Shown piece after piece: positions 25,054 through 34,015 of a stretch of 64,000 nt of DNA; position 1 is the stretch's first letter, and each line of letters begins with the position of its first letter. The stretch is from contig NZ_JBHSHC010000157.1 in assembly GCF_042652925.1 (NCBI RefSeq), forward strand, positions 1-64,000, written 5' to 3'. The notes under the pieces are model-generated. The model made no database searches and had not been told where the DNA came from. It worked only from the letters and a program-made list of their open reading frames with translations. The stretch is from Effusibacillus consociatus (GTDB taxonomy: Bacteria; Bacillota; Bacilli; Tumebacillales; Effusibacillaceae). The position numbers and the translations under genes were made by a program.

Positions 25054-25081
25054 GATGTCACCCCCTGATGTAGTCCTGTTG

Positions 25082-25993
25082 TCAATCCTCTCCTACGATT
25101 CGCACTTCAGGGATGAGAGTAATACCGTTTCGTTCACGGATCGTCGTTTGTACCAAATCAATTAGGGCCAATACATCCACCGCTCTCGCTTTTTGGACAT
25201 TGACAATAAAGTTGGCGTGAAGATCCGAAATCTGGGCCCCACCGATTTTGGTTCCTTTCAATCCAGCCTGTTCAATCAGGAAACCTGCATGAGTTCCTTC
25301 CGGGTTTCGAAAAACGGACCCGCAATTAGGCAGCTGAAGGGGTTGGGTGGTCTGCCGACGTTTGGTCCAAGCCCTAACCTTTGCCTGCATCTCTTCGGTG
25401 CTTCCGGGCTGCAATTGAAAAGTTACCCGAACGACGATCCTAGGCTGATCTTTCAGGATGCTGTACCGATATGCAAACTGCAGATCACGATTTTGAAGAG
25501 TCCGGATTGAACCATCCTCTTCCACAATATCTGCGCTTAGGAGTACGTCTTTTGTTTCTCCCCCATGCGCTCCGGCATTCATCATTACGGCACCGCCGAC
25601 GGTTCCGGGAATACCGGTTGCAAACTCGAGCCCTTGTAAGCCACTGCGAATCGCAGTATTGGCCGCTGAAACATAAGAACGTCCGGCTTGGACAGTCAAC
25701 TGATCCCCTGATATCGATATGTCTGCAAAATTATCAGCCAGCTTGATGACAACCCCCCGCAGCCCACCGTCCCGCACCAAGAGGTTGGACCCCCTGCCAA
25801 TCACATACCACGGAACTTTATTTTCAGCACATGTTTTCGCCAAAAGCTGCAGGTGCTCAGTCTTTGAAGGAATCACAAACACATCCGCCGGCCCGCCAAT
25901 TTTCCACGTGGTGTGTTTGGATAGGGGCTCATTGAATAAGACTGTTCCCACATCCAGTCCGTGAAAAATGGCTTGCAGATCTTTGTTGCTCAT
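25082..25993 (-). CDS. murB: UDP-N-acetylenolpyruvoylglucosamine reductase MurB
   Basis: A 303-residue flavoprotein. The FAD-binding pattern is HTTWKIGGPADVFV, GRGSNLLVRDGG and GLEFATGIPGTVGGAVMMNAGA. The catalytic Ser motif is PNCGSVFRNPEG, and HANFIVN is near the C-terminus. Length and lack of the extra loop fit type II MurB of Bacilli. It completes UDP-MurNAc synthesis with MurA, encoded 28 bases downstream. Confidence 0.97.
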   Translation of the reverse strand: MSNKDLQAIFHGLDVGTVLFNEPLSKHTTWKIGGPADVFVIPSKTEHLQLLAKTCAENKVPWYVIGRGSNLLVRDGGLRGVVIKLADNFADISISGDQLTVQAGRSYVSAANTAIRSGLQGLEFATGIPGTVGGAVMMNAGAHGGETKDVLLSADIVEEDGSIRTLQNRDLQFAYRYSILKDQPRIVVRVTFQLQPGSTEEMQAKVRAWTKRRQTTQPLQLPNCGSVFRNPEGTHAGFLIEQAGLKGTKIGGAQISDLHANFIVNVQKARAVDVLALIDLVQTTIRERNGITLIPEVRIVGED

Positions 25994-26083
25994 ACCATAC
26001 CTCCGTTAACCCGGCCGTTGCTCAGCGTCTACGTACCCTATACTATGCGCACCTCTTCGATGTGTGACTGCAGCCCAGAATTA

Positions 26084-26134
26084 CCCCGGAAAGTGAAGAA
26101 CAGCTTTGCAGTCAATTCCGAGTACTTTCCGGGG
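26084..26134. repeat. dispersed intergenic inverted repeat, copy upstream of murB
   Basis: CCCCGGAAAGT (26084-26094) and ACTTTCCGGGG (26124-26134) form a perfect 11-bp stem around a 29-base loop that ends AATTCCGAGT. The same core and architecture, with a different but still complementary stem, occur at 40710-40751. No gene lies in 25994-26252. Confidence 0.78.
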
Positions 26135-26252
26135 ACCCCGTAATAATATATTGGGCCCCCGGAAGAAACAACCAAAACAGAGTTGTCTGATTCCGGCACT
26201 TTTGCGGGCACACGTGATGACGCAAGTGGCTAAAACGACCGGATCTGATTGA

Positions 26253-27365
26253 TTATTTTAATAAGTCCATAACAGCCTGATGGATATTGCTCAACGCCTC
26301 CGGAATCCCGAGACCGCGGCTCCGTTTTTTCATTTCCTGCAATTTGGAGGGGGATTCAATCAACGAGGAAATCGTATCATAAAGAAGATCTGGAGTAAGA
26401 TCTGACTCCTTGATCATGATTCCGGCTCCCTCGTCCGCCAACCATCTCGCATTGTGTTCTTGATGGTTGTTGGTTACATAAGGGGAAGGAATGTAGATGC
26501 CCGGAATACCCAGTGCCGTAACTTCGGCGATGGTAGTTGCCCCTGCTCTCGAAACCAGAATATCCGTACCTGCCAGAAGAGGGAGGATATTGTAAACGAA
26601 CGGTTGTGTAAAAATCCCTTGCTGCGGCCCGTAACCCTTTTCCTGTATTTGACGGACAACATCGTTATAGTGGATCTGACCCGTAATATAGATCAACTGA
26701 AAGTTTTTTTGTTTTGCAACCGATTCCAGCATACCTAATGTAGCATCGTTAATCGGCTTCGCTCCGCGTGAACCGGACACAACCACGACCGTTTTTTTCG
26801 TCAAATCAAGACCGAATTCCTGCTTCACCTTCCGAATATCATCGGGTGAAACCTTTACGACTTCGCTCGCTCGCGGGTTCCCCGCCACCACAACCTTATC
26901 CTTAACGTGCGAAAAGTACTTCACTGCACCTTCAAATGAGACGCCGATTCGATCCGCAATACGGCTTAAGGAACGATTCGTGAGACCCGGCAGTACATCC
27001 ATTTCATGAATATACGTGGGAATTCCCCGCATCTTGGCCATAAAAGCAACAGGAGCTACGACATAACCGCCGCAGCCAATTACAACATCCGGCTGAAACT
27101 CCTTCAAAATCCGCCCGGCTTGCACCAGCCCTTTCCCCAAACGCCAAAAGGTTTTTACCGTGTCCAAAGACAAACTCCGCTTCAGTCCGCTGACCTCAAT
27201 AGTTCGAAAAGCAAAACCCGAGCGGGGTACGATGTCGCTTTCAAGCCCCCGCTCGGTTCCTATGTAAAGAATCTCAGCGTTTTCCACGTCGGCGAAATAT
27301 CCGGCAATCGCGAGAGCGGGATAGATATGTCCACCCGTTCCCCCGCCAGTAACAACAATCTTCAT
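26253..27365 (-). CDS. murG: MurG GlcNAc transferase
   Basis: A 370-residue GT28 glycosyltransferase that adds GlcNAc to lipid I to form lipid II at the inner membrane face. ATG 27365 begins the conserved MKIVVTGGGTGGHIYPALA; an in-frame ATG at 27389 is less likely. VIGCGGYVVAPVAFMAK, VSGSRGAKPIND and VSRAGATTIAEVTALGIP are the donor- and acceptor-site motifs. Confidence 0.97.
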   Translation of the reverse strand: MKIVVTGGGTGGHIYPALAIAGYFADVENAEILYIGTERGLESDIVPRSGFAFRTIEVSGLKRSLSLDTVKTFWRLGKGLVQAGRILKEFQPDVVIGCGGYVVAPVAFMAKMRGIPTYIHEMDVLPGLTNRSLSRIADRIGVSFEGAVKYFSHVKDKVVVAGNPRASEVVKVSPDDIRKVKQEFGLDLTKKTVVVVSGSRGAKPINDATLGMLESVAKQKNFQLIYITGQIHYNDVVRQIQEKGYGPQQGIFTQPFVYNILPLLAGTDILVSRAGATTIAEVTALGIPGIYIPSPYVTNNHQEHNARWLADEGAGIMIKESDLTPDLLYDTISSLIESPSKLQEMKKRSRGLGIPEALSNIHQAVMDLLK

Positions 27366-27388
27366 TGAAGACTCACACCTCACTAGCA

Positions 27389-27488
27389 CCCACCAAAGTG
27401 ACGCAACAAAGTAGCAAACAACGGGAACCGCAACTACGCGTGCAAGGTCTCGCTAAGGGCTAAGCCCAAGTCTCGCCGTGTTGGTGGG
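27389..27488. repeat. dispersed intergenic inverted repeat, copy between spoVE and murG
   Basis: CCCACCAA (27389-27396) and TTGGTGGG (27481-27488) are complementary across about 84 bases, and GGCCCG follows as GACCCG or ACCCCG does in the related copies. The left arm continues AGTGACG, which also occurs beside the copy at 49401-49407. Confidence 0.55.
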
Positions 27489-27514
27489 GGCCCGAAATAC
27501 CTTTTCCATCATTA

Positions 27515-28609
27515 TTATCTCGAATATCTGGAAATGTTCAAGAGGATGCCGACCCCCGTCAGCATCAACAGCAAGGAGGACCCTCCATAGCTGATGAACG
27601 GAAGCGTGATCCCTGTTACAGGCATCGATCCTGTTACCACACCGATATTGATAATGACTTGTACCGCGATCATTCCGGTAATGCCGATTGCCAGCAAACT
27701 GCCAAATGTATCCTTCGCGGTGACCGCGGTCCGAACCCCGCGCCATAGAAGCAGCAAGAACAGAATTAAAACCGTTGCTCCCCCAATAAAACCAAGCTCT
27801 TCCGCCAGTATAGCAAAGATAAAGTCTGTTTGCGGCTCCGGCAGATATAAAAACTTTTGCCGGGAGCGGCCCAGTCCTAATCCCATCAGCCCTCCGGGCC
27901 CCAATGCGTAGAGCGACTGAATGATCTGATATCCCGCGTCCAGTTCATATTTCCAGGGATCCAAGAAAGCAAAAATCCGCTTGAGACGGTAGGGTGCCAC
28001 AATCACCAAAGCGACAAAAACCGGAATCGCAAGTGAGGCCAACGCAAGCAAATGTTTCACCCTGGCACCCGCAGCAAAAATCAGTATGAGCGTGGTGCCC
28101 GCGATTACTGTGCTTTGTCCCAGGTCCGGCTCGAGCATAATCAGGCCAACCGCCAACACCATTAAACCAAGGGGCGGCAATAAACCTTTTTTAAACTCAT
28201 GAATTTGATCCTGATATCTCTCGAGATACCAGGCAAAGAAAATGATGAGCCCAAGCTTCGCCGCTTCAGACGGCTGGATTCCAAATGAACCGATGCCAAG
28301 CCACCCCTGCGTACCATTGCGTTCAACACCAAGCGGCGTGAGTACGATGATGAGCAGGAAGAAACAGCTCAGCATGATCACCTTGGCCCATTTTTTCAGG
28401 CGGGTGTAATCGAAATCCATCATAAAGAACATCATGCCAAGACCGGCCACCGCCCAAATTAACTGTCGTTTGGCAAAATAAAAACTGTCCCCGTAGACCT
28501 GGGCCTTTATTGCGCTTGCGCTGTAAACGGTCACTACACCTATACCCAGCAATAAAAGAACCGTCACAATGATAACCAAATCCGGATTTTTGCGATCGTG
28601 CGAAGTCAA
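27515..28609 (-). CDS. spoVE: SEDS-family glycosyltransferase SpoVE (FtsW/RodA family)
   Basis: A 364-residue polytopic protein of about ten membrane segments with GVERNGTQGWLGIGSFGIQPSEAAKLG and GGLMGLGLGRSRQKFLYLPEPQTDFIFA, the SEDS polymerase signature. The position between murD and murG is that of spoVE in B. subtilis, which works with SpoVD in spore cortex synthesis. It could serve as vegetative FtsW as well. Sequence alone cannot separate these roles. Confidence 0.92.
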   Translation of the reverse strand: MTSHDRKNPDLVIIVTVLLLLGIGVVTVYSASAIKAQVYGDSFYFAKRQLIWAVAGLGMMFFMMDFDYTRLKKWAKVIMLSCFFLLIIVLTPLGVERNGTQGWLGIGSFGIQPSEAAKLGLIIFFAWYLERYQDQIHEFKKGLLPPLGLMVLAVGLIMLEPDLGQSTVIAGTTLILIFAAGARVKHLLALASLAIPVFVALVIVAPYRLKRIFAFLDPWKYELDAGYQIIQSLYALGPGGLMGLGLGRSRQKFLYLPEPQTDFIFAILAEELGFIGGATVLILFLLLLWRGVRTAVTAKDTFGSLLAIGITGMIAVQVIINIGVVTGSMPVTGITLPFISYGGSSLLLMLTGVGILLNISRYSR

Positions 28610-28644
28610 CTGGAATCCCCCTGTTCCTCGGTCTCGTCCAATCG

Positions 28645-30000
28645 CTACATTGTATGCACGGCTTTCTTAAAAATACGTCCCCTTTCCTCAAATGAGGTGT
28701 ACATGTCCCAACTTGCACACGCTGGCGAGAGAAGTACCGAATCCCCGGCTTTCGCAAGACTTGCAGCCTTTACCACCGCTTCTTCAATGGAACCGACGCG
28801 GTGCCGTTCACGGATTCCCGCCTTCTCAGCGGCGGCAGCCAGCTTATCAGCCGACTGACCCAACGTAACAATCGCCTTCACATGCTTTTGAAAAACGGGA
28901 ATCAGCTCGGCAAAATCGGTTCCTCGATCCAGTCCCCCGGCAATGAGTACAACCGGATTGGAAAAGGAAGTGATGGCACGGGTAGCCGCTTCTGCATTTG
29001 TGGCCTTGGAATCGTTATAATAGGCTACTCCGTTTACCTCAGCCACGTATTCAAGCCGGTGTTCCACACCCTTAAACCCGAGAATTCCTTCCCGAATGGC
29101 TTCGGGGCTTGCCCCTGCGGAAAATGTGATGGCAGCCGCCGCCAAAACATTTTCCAGGTTGTGGGCTCCTTTTAAGGGGATTTCTTTTACATCGCATACC
29201 TGGACGTCCTGACCATTCGAACGAATACAGATACTCTCATCTTTGACAAAAACGCCCTCATCCAGACTCTTTGTCAAGCTAAAAGGGAAAATTCGTCCTT
29301 CTATTGACGCGGCCAGTTCCATTACCACCCGCTGATCTGCGTTCAATACCGCGGTGTCTTCCTTCGTTTGATTTGCAAACATGCGGCTTTTGGCAGCAAT
29401 ATATTCTTCCATGGTTCCATGATAATCAAGGTGAGCTTGGTACACGTTCAAAAGCGCTCCCACCCGAGAACGAAACGAAGATGTTCCCATCAACTGGAAA
29501 GAAGACAATTCTGCCACCAGCCATTGATCCGGGGTTACGTCTTCGATAATCTCGGATAATGCGGTGCCAATGTTGCCCGCCACCACCGGCCGGAGGTTCG
29601 CAACTCGCAAAATTTCACCAGTCAGGCTTGTTGTGGTTGTTTTTCCATTTGACCCGGTAATTCCGATAATTGGAGCTTTCGAGAACTGATAAGCGATCTC
29701 AACCTCAGTCACGATCGGAATTCCAAGGGCAGCTGCCTGCTGAAGGGGAGCAGCCGAATACGGGATCCCGGGATTCTTGACCACCAGGTCCAAATCCGAC
29801 GACACAATTCCTTCCGGATGTCCACCGCAAACAACTTGAATCCCCATTGTTTCAAGCTCATCCGGAACACGCCCGAATGATTCCCGCTCTTTCCGATCAT
29901 TCACAAGTACGTTTGCACCGTGTTTGGTCAATAAACGAGCAACGGCCGCGCCGCTGCGGGCGAGGCCAAGCACCAAAACTTTTTTGCCTTGATAGTCCAC
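28645..30000 (-). CDS. murD: UDP-MurNAc-L-Ala:D-Glu ligase MurD
   Basis: Mur-ligase-family enzyme adding D-Glu to the peptidoglycan stem. It has the N-terminal Rossmann domain (DYQGKKVLVLGLARSG), the P-loop GITGSNGKTTTTS, the HRLEYV motif and a C-terminal domain ending SFEERGRIFKKAV. I choose GTG 30000, preceded by GGGAG, which gives 451 residues, the same as B. subtilis MurD. ATG 30027 is possible, and the frame is open further upstream into mraY. Confidence 0.95.
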   Translation of the reverse strand: MDYQGKKVLVLGLARSGAAVARLLTKHGANVLVNDRKERESFGRVPDELETMGIQVVCGGHPEGIVSSDLDLVVKNPGIPYSAAPLQQAAALGIPIVTEVEIAYQFSKAPIIGITGSNGKTTTTSLTGEILRVANLRPVVAGNIGTALSEIIEDVTPDQWLVAELSSFQLMGTSSFRSRVGALLNVYQAHLDYHGTMEEYIAAKSRMFANQTKEDTAVLNADQRVVMELAASIEGRIFPFSLTKSLDEGVFVKDESICIRSNGQDVQVCDVKEIPLKGAHNLENVLAAAAITFSAGASPEAIREGILGFKGVEHRLEYVAEVNGVAYYNDSKATNAEAATRAITSFSNPVVLIAGGLDRGTDFAELIPVFQKHVKAIVTLGQSADKLAAAAEKAGIRERHRVGSIEEAVVKAASLAKAGDSVLLSPACASWDMYTSFEERGRIFKKAVHTM

Positions 30001-30035
30001 GATTTCACACTCCCAGAAGGGGCCCATCAAAGTCC

Positions 30036-30998
30036 CTATTTCAGATACGCAGACAAAGCCACGATCGAACTTACTAACCCCGCCGCCCAGAAAGTGGTGA
30101 CGACCCGCCACTCCGACCAGCCGGACAATTCAAAATGATGATGCAGCGGACTCATCTTGAACACCCGCTTGCCGAACGTTTGAAACGAGAAAACCTGGAT
30201 CAGGACCGACAATGTTTCGGCAACAAATACAAACCCGATGATGACAAGCAGCACTTCTGTTTTCGTCAAAATCGCGGCCGCCGCCAATCCCCCGCCTAAA
30301 GCAAGAGAGCCGGTATCTCCCATGAATACCTTAGCAGGATGGGCGTTGAACACCAGGAAACCAAGCAGCGCTCCCACCATGGCCGCACAGAAGATCGCCA
30401 CATCAAATTCACTCGCCCAAACAGCCGCTATGCCTGCGTACGTACCAAACGCAACAGCGGATGTCCCTGCCGCCAAACCATCCAATCCGTCCGTCAAATT
30501 TACCCCATTGGTAGCTCCAATGAACATGAGAAAGAGAAAAACGGAATAAAAAATGCCCAGATCCCATTTGATATCAGTAAACGGAATCGATACGTAAAAG
30601 TCAAATCCCCGCAGATATAACACCACAAAGAAAATGGCCGCCACAATAAACTGCCCGAGCAGCTTCTGTCTGGCCCTGAGCCCGAGGTTCCTTTTCATGA
30701 CAACCTTGATATAATCATCGATAAATCCGACCAAACCAAACCCTAGAGTGGCCAACAGCATCAACCAGAGCTCATCGGAACGTTCTGAGAATTGGATGGC
30801 CGTAATCGTCAATGCCACCAGAAAAATCGTTCCCCCCATCGTAGGGGTTCCCGATTTTTTTTGATGCCCCTGAGGACCTTCGGTACGAATCGATTGTCCG
30901 AATTTTAATCTGCGCAAAAGCGGAATGAACAGCGGGCCAATTGCTGTAGCGACCAAAAAAGCCACACCTGCTGTCCAATACAATGCTTGCAATTCCAT
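30036..30998 (-). CDS. mraY: phospho-MurNAc-pentapeptide translocase MraY
   Basis: A 320-residue integral membrane enzyme, ten segments, that forms lipid I from UDP-MurNAc-pentapeptide and undecaprenyl phosphate. Active-site motifs are GFIDDYIKV, NGVNLTDGLDGLAAG and FMGDTGSLALGGG, and MSPLHHHFELSGWSEWRVV is near the C-terminus. Normal length. Confidence 0.97.
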   Translation of the reverse strand: MELQALYWTAGVAFLVATAIGPLFIPLLRRLKFGQSIRTEGPQGHQKKSGTPTMGGTIFLVALTITAIQFSERSDELWLMLLATLGFGLVGFIDDYIKVVMKRNLGLRARQKLLGQFIVAAIFFVVLYLRGFDFYVSIPFTDIKWDLGIFYSVFLFLMFIGATNGVNLTDGLDGLAAGTSAVAFGTYAGIAAVWASEFDVAIFCAAMVGALLGFLVFNAHPAKVFMGDTGSLALGGGLAAAAILTKTEVLLVIIGFVFVAETLSVLIQVFSFQTFGKRVFKMSPLHHHFELSGWSEWRVVTTFWAAGLVSSIVALSAYLK

Positions 30999-31011
30999 TT
31001 AGTGGTCCTCC

Positions 31012-32400
31012 TTACGCCAATAGCCCTGTTACGACTTCTTCCATCTTCATTCCCCGGGATGCTTTCACAAGAATGACCGGCTGCCGTTTCGTGGAAGTGG
31101 TACGGTTTATAAAATCAATCGCGCGTTGTTTCGAATCTGCAACAAAAATCTGTTCTTTTGCCAGACCGGCTGCAAGTGCACCTTCCGCGATATCACCTGC
31201 ATGTTGGCCTACCGTTACAAGCAAATCAATCGCCAGCTCGCCGGCAAGATGTCCTACTTCGTAATGCATCTCACGGGCGACAGCCCCCAATTCCAGCATA
31301 TCCCCAATCACGGCTACTTTAAAATCGGTATCCGGTGTTTCCGATAACATTCGAAGCGCCGCTTTCATTGAAGTAGGGCTTGCGTTATACGCGTCATTGA
31401 CCACATATCCGCCCGCTGCACGTTTTTTCACTTCCATTCGCATGGCGGATAAGGAAGCCTTTGACAATCCGCTCGCAATCTCTTCTTTTGTCATGCCCAA
31501 ACGGCGTGCAATTGCGACCGTAGCCAACGCATTGCCCACTTGGTGTCTGCCCGGAATCGGTACATGGTATTCAGAATGATCGCCTTCCAGACGAAAAACG
31601 GTTCCTTCCAGCCCCAGCGAACGAACTTCCACCGCACGAACATCGTTCGATTCTCCAAATCCAAACCATTCAACCTCGCAAGGAACCTTCTCCCGCAAGG
31701 CACGGAGGAGAGGTTCATCTCCATACAACAAAGCCAGGCCCGAATCGGGCAGTCTTTCAATCAATTCAAATTTCGCATCTGCAATCCGCTCTCTTGAACC
31801 CAGGTACTCAATATGAGCTTCTCCGATGTTTGTGATCACACCGATCTCCGGGGCCGCTATGTCAGCCAGAAGTGCAATCTCCCCTATCCCGCTCATCCCC
31901 ATTTCAAGCACCGCAACATCCGTATCAGGTTCCAATGCCAGTACCATTAAAGGCAATCCGATGTGGTTGTTTAAATTCCCCTGTGTTTTCTGTACCTTGA
32001 ATCGTTCAGCCAGAACGGCTGCAATTAAATCTTTCGTTGACGTTTTTCCGTTACTGCCCGTCACGCCTATTAAGCTCAACTGTAAGGTTTGACGGTATGA
32101 CTTTGCAAGCTGCTGCAAGGCAAGGAGCGTATCTTCAACCCCAATGACGGCAACACGCGGGTCGAGAGCTTCCGGCAAAGGACGGTTGGTCTGCCACAGA
32201 GTGGCAACTGCCCCCTGCGAAATTGCCTGAGTCAGGAAATCGTGACCGTCAAAACGTTCACCCACCAACGGCACAAAAAGCCGACCGCTTATCCCAGCCC
32301 GTGAGTCGGTGGATACTCCCTTTATTTCTGCTGCCGGATTGCCGGTTAGCAATTCCCCCTGCGTCATTTGAACCAATTGACTTATCGTTGCTCGAATCAT
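31012..32400 (-). CDS. murF: UDP-MurNAc-tripeptide:D-Ala-D-Ala ligase MurF
   Basis: A 462-residue Mur ligase with the P-loop GVTGSNGKTSTKDL, AVLEMGMSGIGEI, NIGEAHIEYLGSRE, and VNDAYNASPTSMKAAL in the C-terminal domain. It adds D-Ala-D-Ala to complete the pentapeptide precursor. It overlaps murE by four bases. Confidence 0.97.
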   Translation of the reverse strand: MIRATISQLVQMTQGELLTGNPAAEIKGVSTDSRAGISGRLFVPLVGERFDGHDFLTQAISQGAVATLWQTNRPLPEALDPRVAVIGVEDTLLALQQLAKSYRQTLQLSLIGVTGSNGKTSTKDLIAAVLAERFKVQKTQGNLNNHIGLPLMVLALEPDTDVAVLEMGMSGIGEIALLADIAAPEIGVITNIGEAHIEYLGSRERIADAKFELIERLPDSGLALLYGDEPLLRALREKVPCEVEWFGFGESNDVRAVEVRSLGLEGTVFRLEGDHSEYHVPIPGRHQVGNALATVAIARRLGMTKEEIASGLSKASLSAMRMEVKKRAAGGYVVNDAYNASPTSMKAALRMLSETPDTDFKVAVIGDMLELGAVAREMHYEVGHLAGELAIDLLVTVGQHAGDIAEGALAAGLAKEQIFVADSKQRAIDFINRTTSTKRQPVILVKASRGMKMEEVVTGLLA

Positions 32401-33881
32401 AGTTCCCCCCGGATCGCCTTGGCAGCTACTTCCCGATCATCAAAATGATGCTTTGTCTTGCCAATGATTTGATAGGTTTCGTGGCCTTTTCCCGCAATTA
32501 ATACCACATCGTCTTCGGTCGCAAGCCGAATCGCATGCCGGATGGCTTCCGTCCGATCTGTCAATCGAACATACCGTTCCCGCGAACAATCTGCCAACCC
32601 TTCTTCCATATCGTCGAGAATGCGCTCCGGATCTTCCGTTCGCGGGTTGTCGGACGTAATGATTGCAACATCACTGTACTGGGCCGCAATCCGAGCCATT
32701 GTTGGCCTTTTCGTGCGATCGCGGTCACCGCCGCATCCAACAACGGTGTAGACCCTTCCTCTGGCAAATTCCCGAATGGTCTTCAGCACATTCTCGAGCG
32801 AGTCCGGCGTATGGGCATAGTCGACGATAACCGTAAAATCCTGGCCGGCTGCCACTCGTTCAAAACGTCCATCGACCCCTCGTACCGATTCGAGGGAGGA
32901 CTTGATTGCAGACAGAGGTACCCCTTCACACAGGCAGGCGGCAGCTGCAGCCAAAGCATTGTAGACAGAAAATTTGCCTGTCATCTGAAGCGAAATCTCA
33001 GTTGTCCCTGCAAAACTGTCCAAAGTGAAAGAAGCCCCTTTTGCTTCAATTCGCACATTGGTTGCACGCACATCAGCCGTTTGATTGATACCGTAGGTGA
33101 CCACCTGGGCAACAGTTTGCTGAACAAAGAAGCCGGCAGATGGATCATCCGCATTGATGACAGCAAACTGCGAATCATCCCGCTTATCCCCATATGTATT
33201 ACCCAGCCGGGAGAAAAATTTCCCTTTTGCGATTCGATACTCGTCCATTGAACCGTGAAAATCCAGATGATCCTGTGTCAGATTTGTAAAAACGGCGGTC
33301 CGAAATTTTGTCCCTGCAACCCTTTTTAAATCGAGCGCATGCGACGAAACTTCCATGATCGGATAGACAGTTCCAATTTCACGCATTTGATGGAACGTTT
33401 CCTGCAGCTCCAGTGCCTCGGGAGTGGTATTGGCCATATCAAATTCCTGTGCGCCGATACGCTTTTTTATAGTACCGATCAAACCTGTCAAATGACCCTG
33501 ATCCGTTAAAATTTTATCAATTAAATGGGTAACTGTCGTCTTGCCGTTTGTCCCGGTTACCCCAATGATCTTCATCGATTTGGAAGGATGTTGATAAAAC
33601 ACGGCTCCGAGAATCGGAATCACATCTCGGGTATCCTTTACGATAATTTGCGGAACGGAAAGGTTGTCGATAATCCTTTCCACTACAACAGCTACTGCTC
33701 CCCGGTCTACCGCCTGAGATACGAAATCGTGCCCGTCGACCGTATGTCCCCGCAGGGCAACGAACAAGGAACCGGGACCCGCAAGCCTTGAATCGGCGGT
33801 AATGGCGGAAATCTCCAGTTCATCTATCGAGCCAATCACTTTTTTTAACAAAACAGGAGCAAGTAACACATGTAGCTGCAA
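32397..33881 (-). CDS. murE: UDP-MurNAc-dipeptide:diamino acid ligase MurE
   Basis: A Mur ligase with the P-loop GVTGTNGKTTVTHL, TTPEALELQ and a C-terminal SDNPRTEDPERI. The DNPR motif marks meso-diaminopimelate as the added residue, as in Bacillus. I start at TTG 33881 (LQLHVLL), which has a perfect GAGGAGG eight bases upstream and yields 494 residues, identical to B. subtilis MurE. The frame is open 46 codons further but crosses a terminator-like hairpin. Confidence 0.95.
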   Translation of the reverse strand: MQLHVLLAPVLLKKVIGSIDELEISAITADSRLAGPGSLFVALRGHTVDGHDFVSQAVDRGAVAVVVERIIDNLSVPQIIVKDTRDVIPILGAVFYQHPSKSMKIIGVTGTNGKTTVTHLIDKILTDQGHLTGLIGTIKKRIGAQEFDMANTTPEALELQETFHQMREIGTVYPIMEVSSHALDLKRVAGTKFRTAVFTNLTQDHLDFHGSMDEYRIAKGKFFSRLGNTYGDKRDDSQFAVINADDPSAGFFVQQTVAQVVTYGINQTADVRATNVRIEAKGASFTLDSFAGTTEISLQMTGKFSVYNALAAAAACLCEGVPLSAIKSSLESVRGVDGRFERVAAGQDFTVIVDYAHTPDSLENVLKTIREFARGRVYTVVGCGGDRDRTKRPTMARIAAQYSDVAIITSDNPRTEDPERILDDMEEGLADCSRERYVRLTDRTEAIRHAIRLATEDDVVLIAGKGHETYQIIGKTKHHFDDREVAAKAIRGEL

Positions 33882-33934
33882 TGCAACGGCCTCCTCAAAA
33901 AATTTGTCCGGTACTGACAGAAAGCCCGAAAAGA

Positions 33935-33965
33935 GCCGATCCCGGCAAGGCAGCCGGGATTCGGC
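33935..33965 (-). terminator. hairpin between spoVD and murE
   Basis: GCCGATCCCGGC (33935-33946) pairs with GCCGGGATTCGGC (33953-33965) around a 6-base loop. The minus strand continues TCTTTTCGGG. It could end read-through from upstream or act as an attenuator; note that spoVD lies downstream of it in coordinate but murE downstream in transcription is on the far side, so it separates spoVD from murE only if the spoVD transcript extends past 34016. Confidence 0.5.
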
Positions 33966-34015
33966 ACAAGTGGTACATCCCGCTAGTGTGAATGTAACGA
34001 GTCTACAGTTACCTG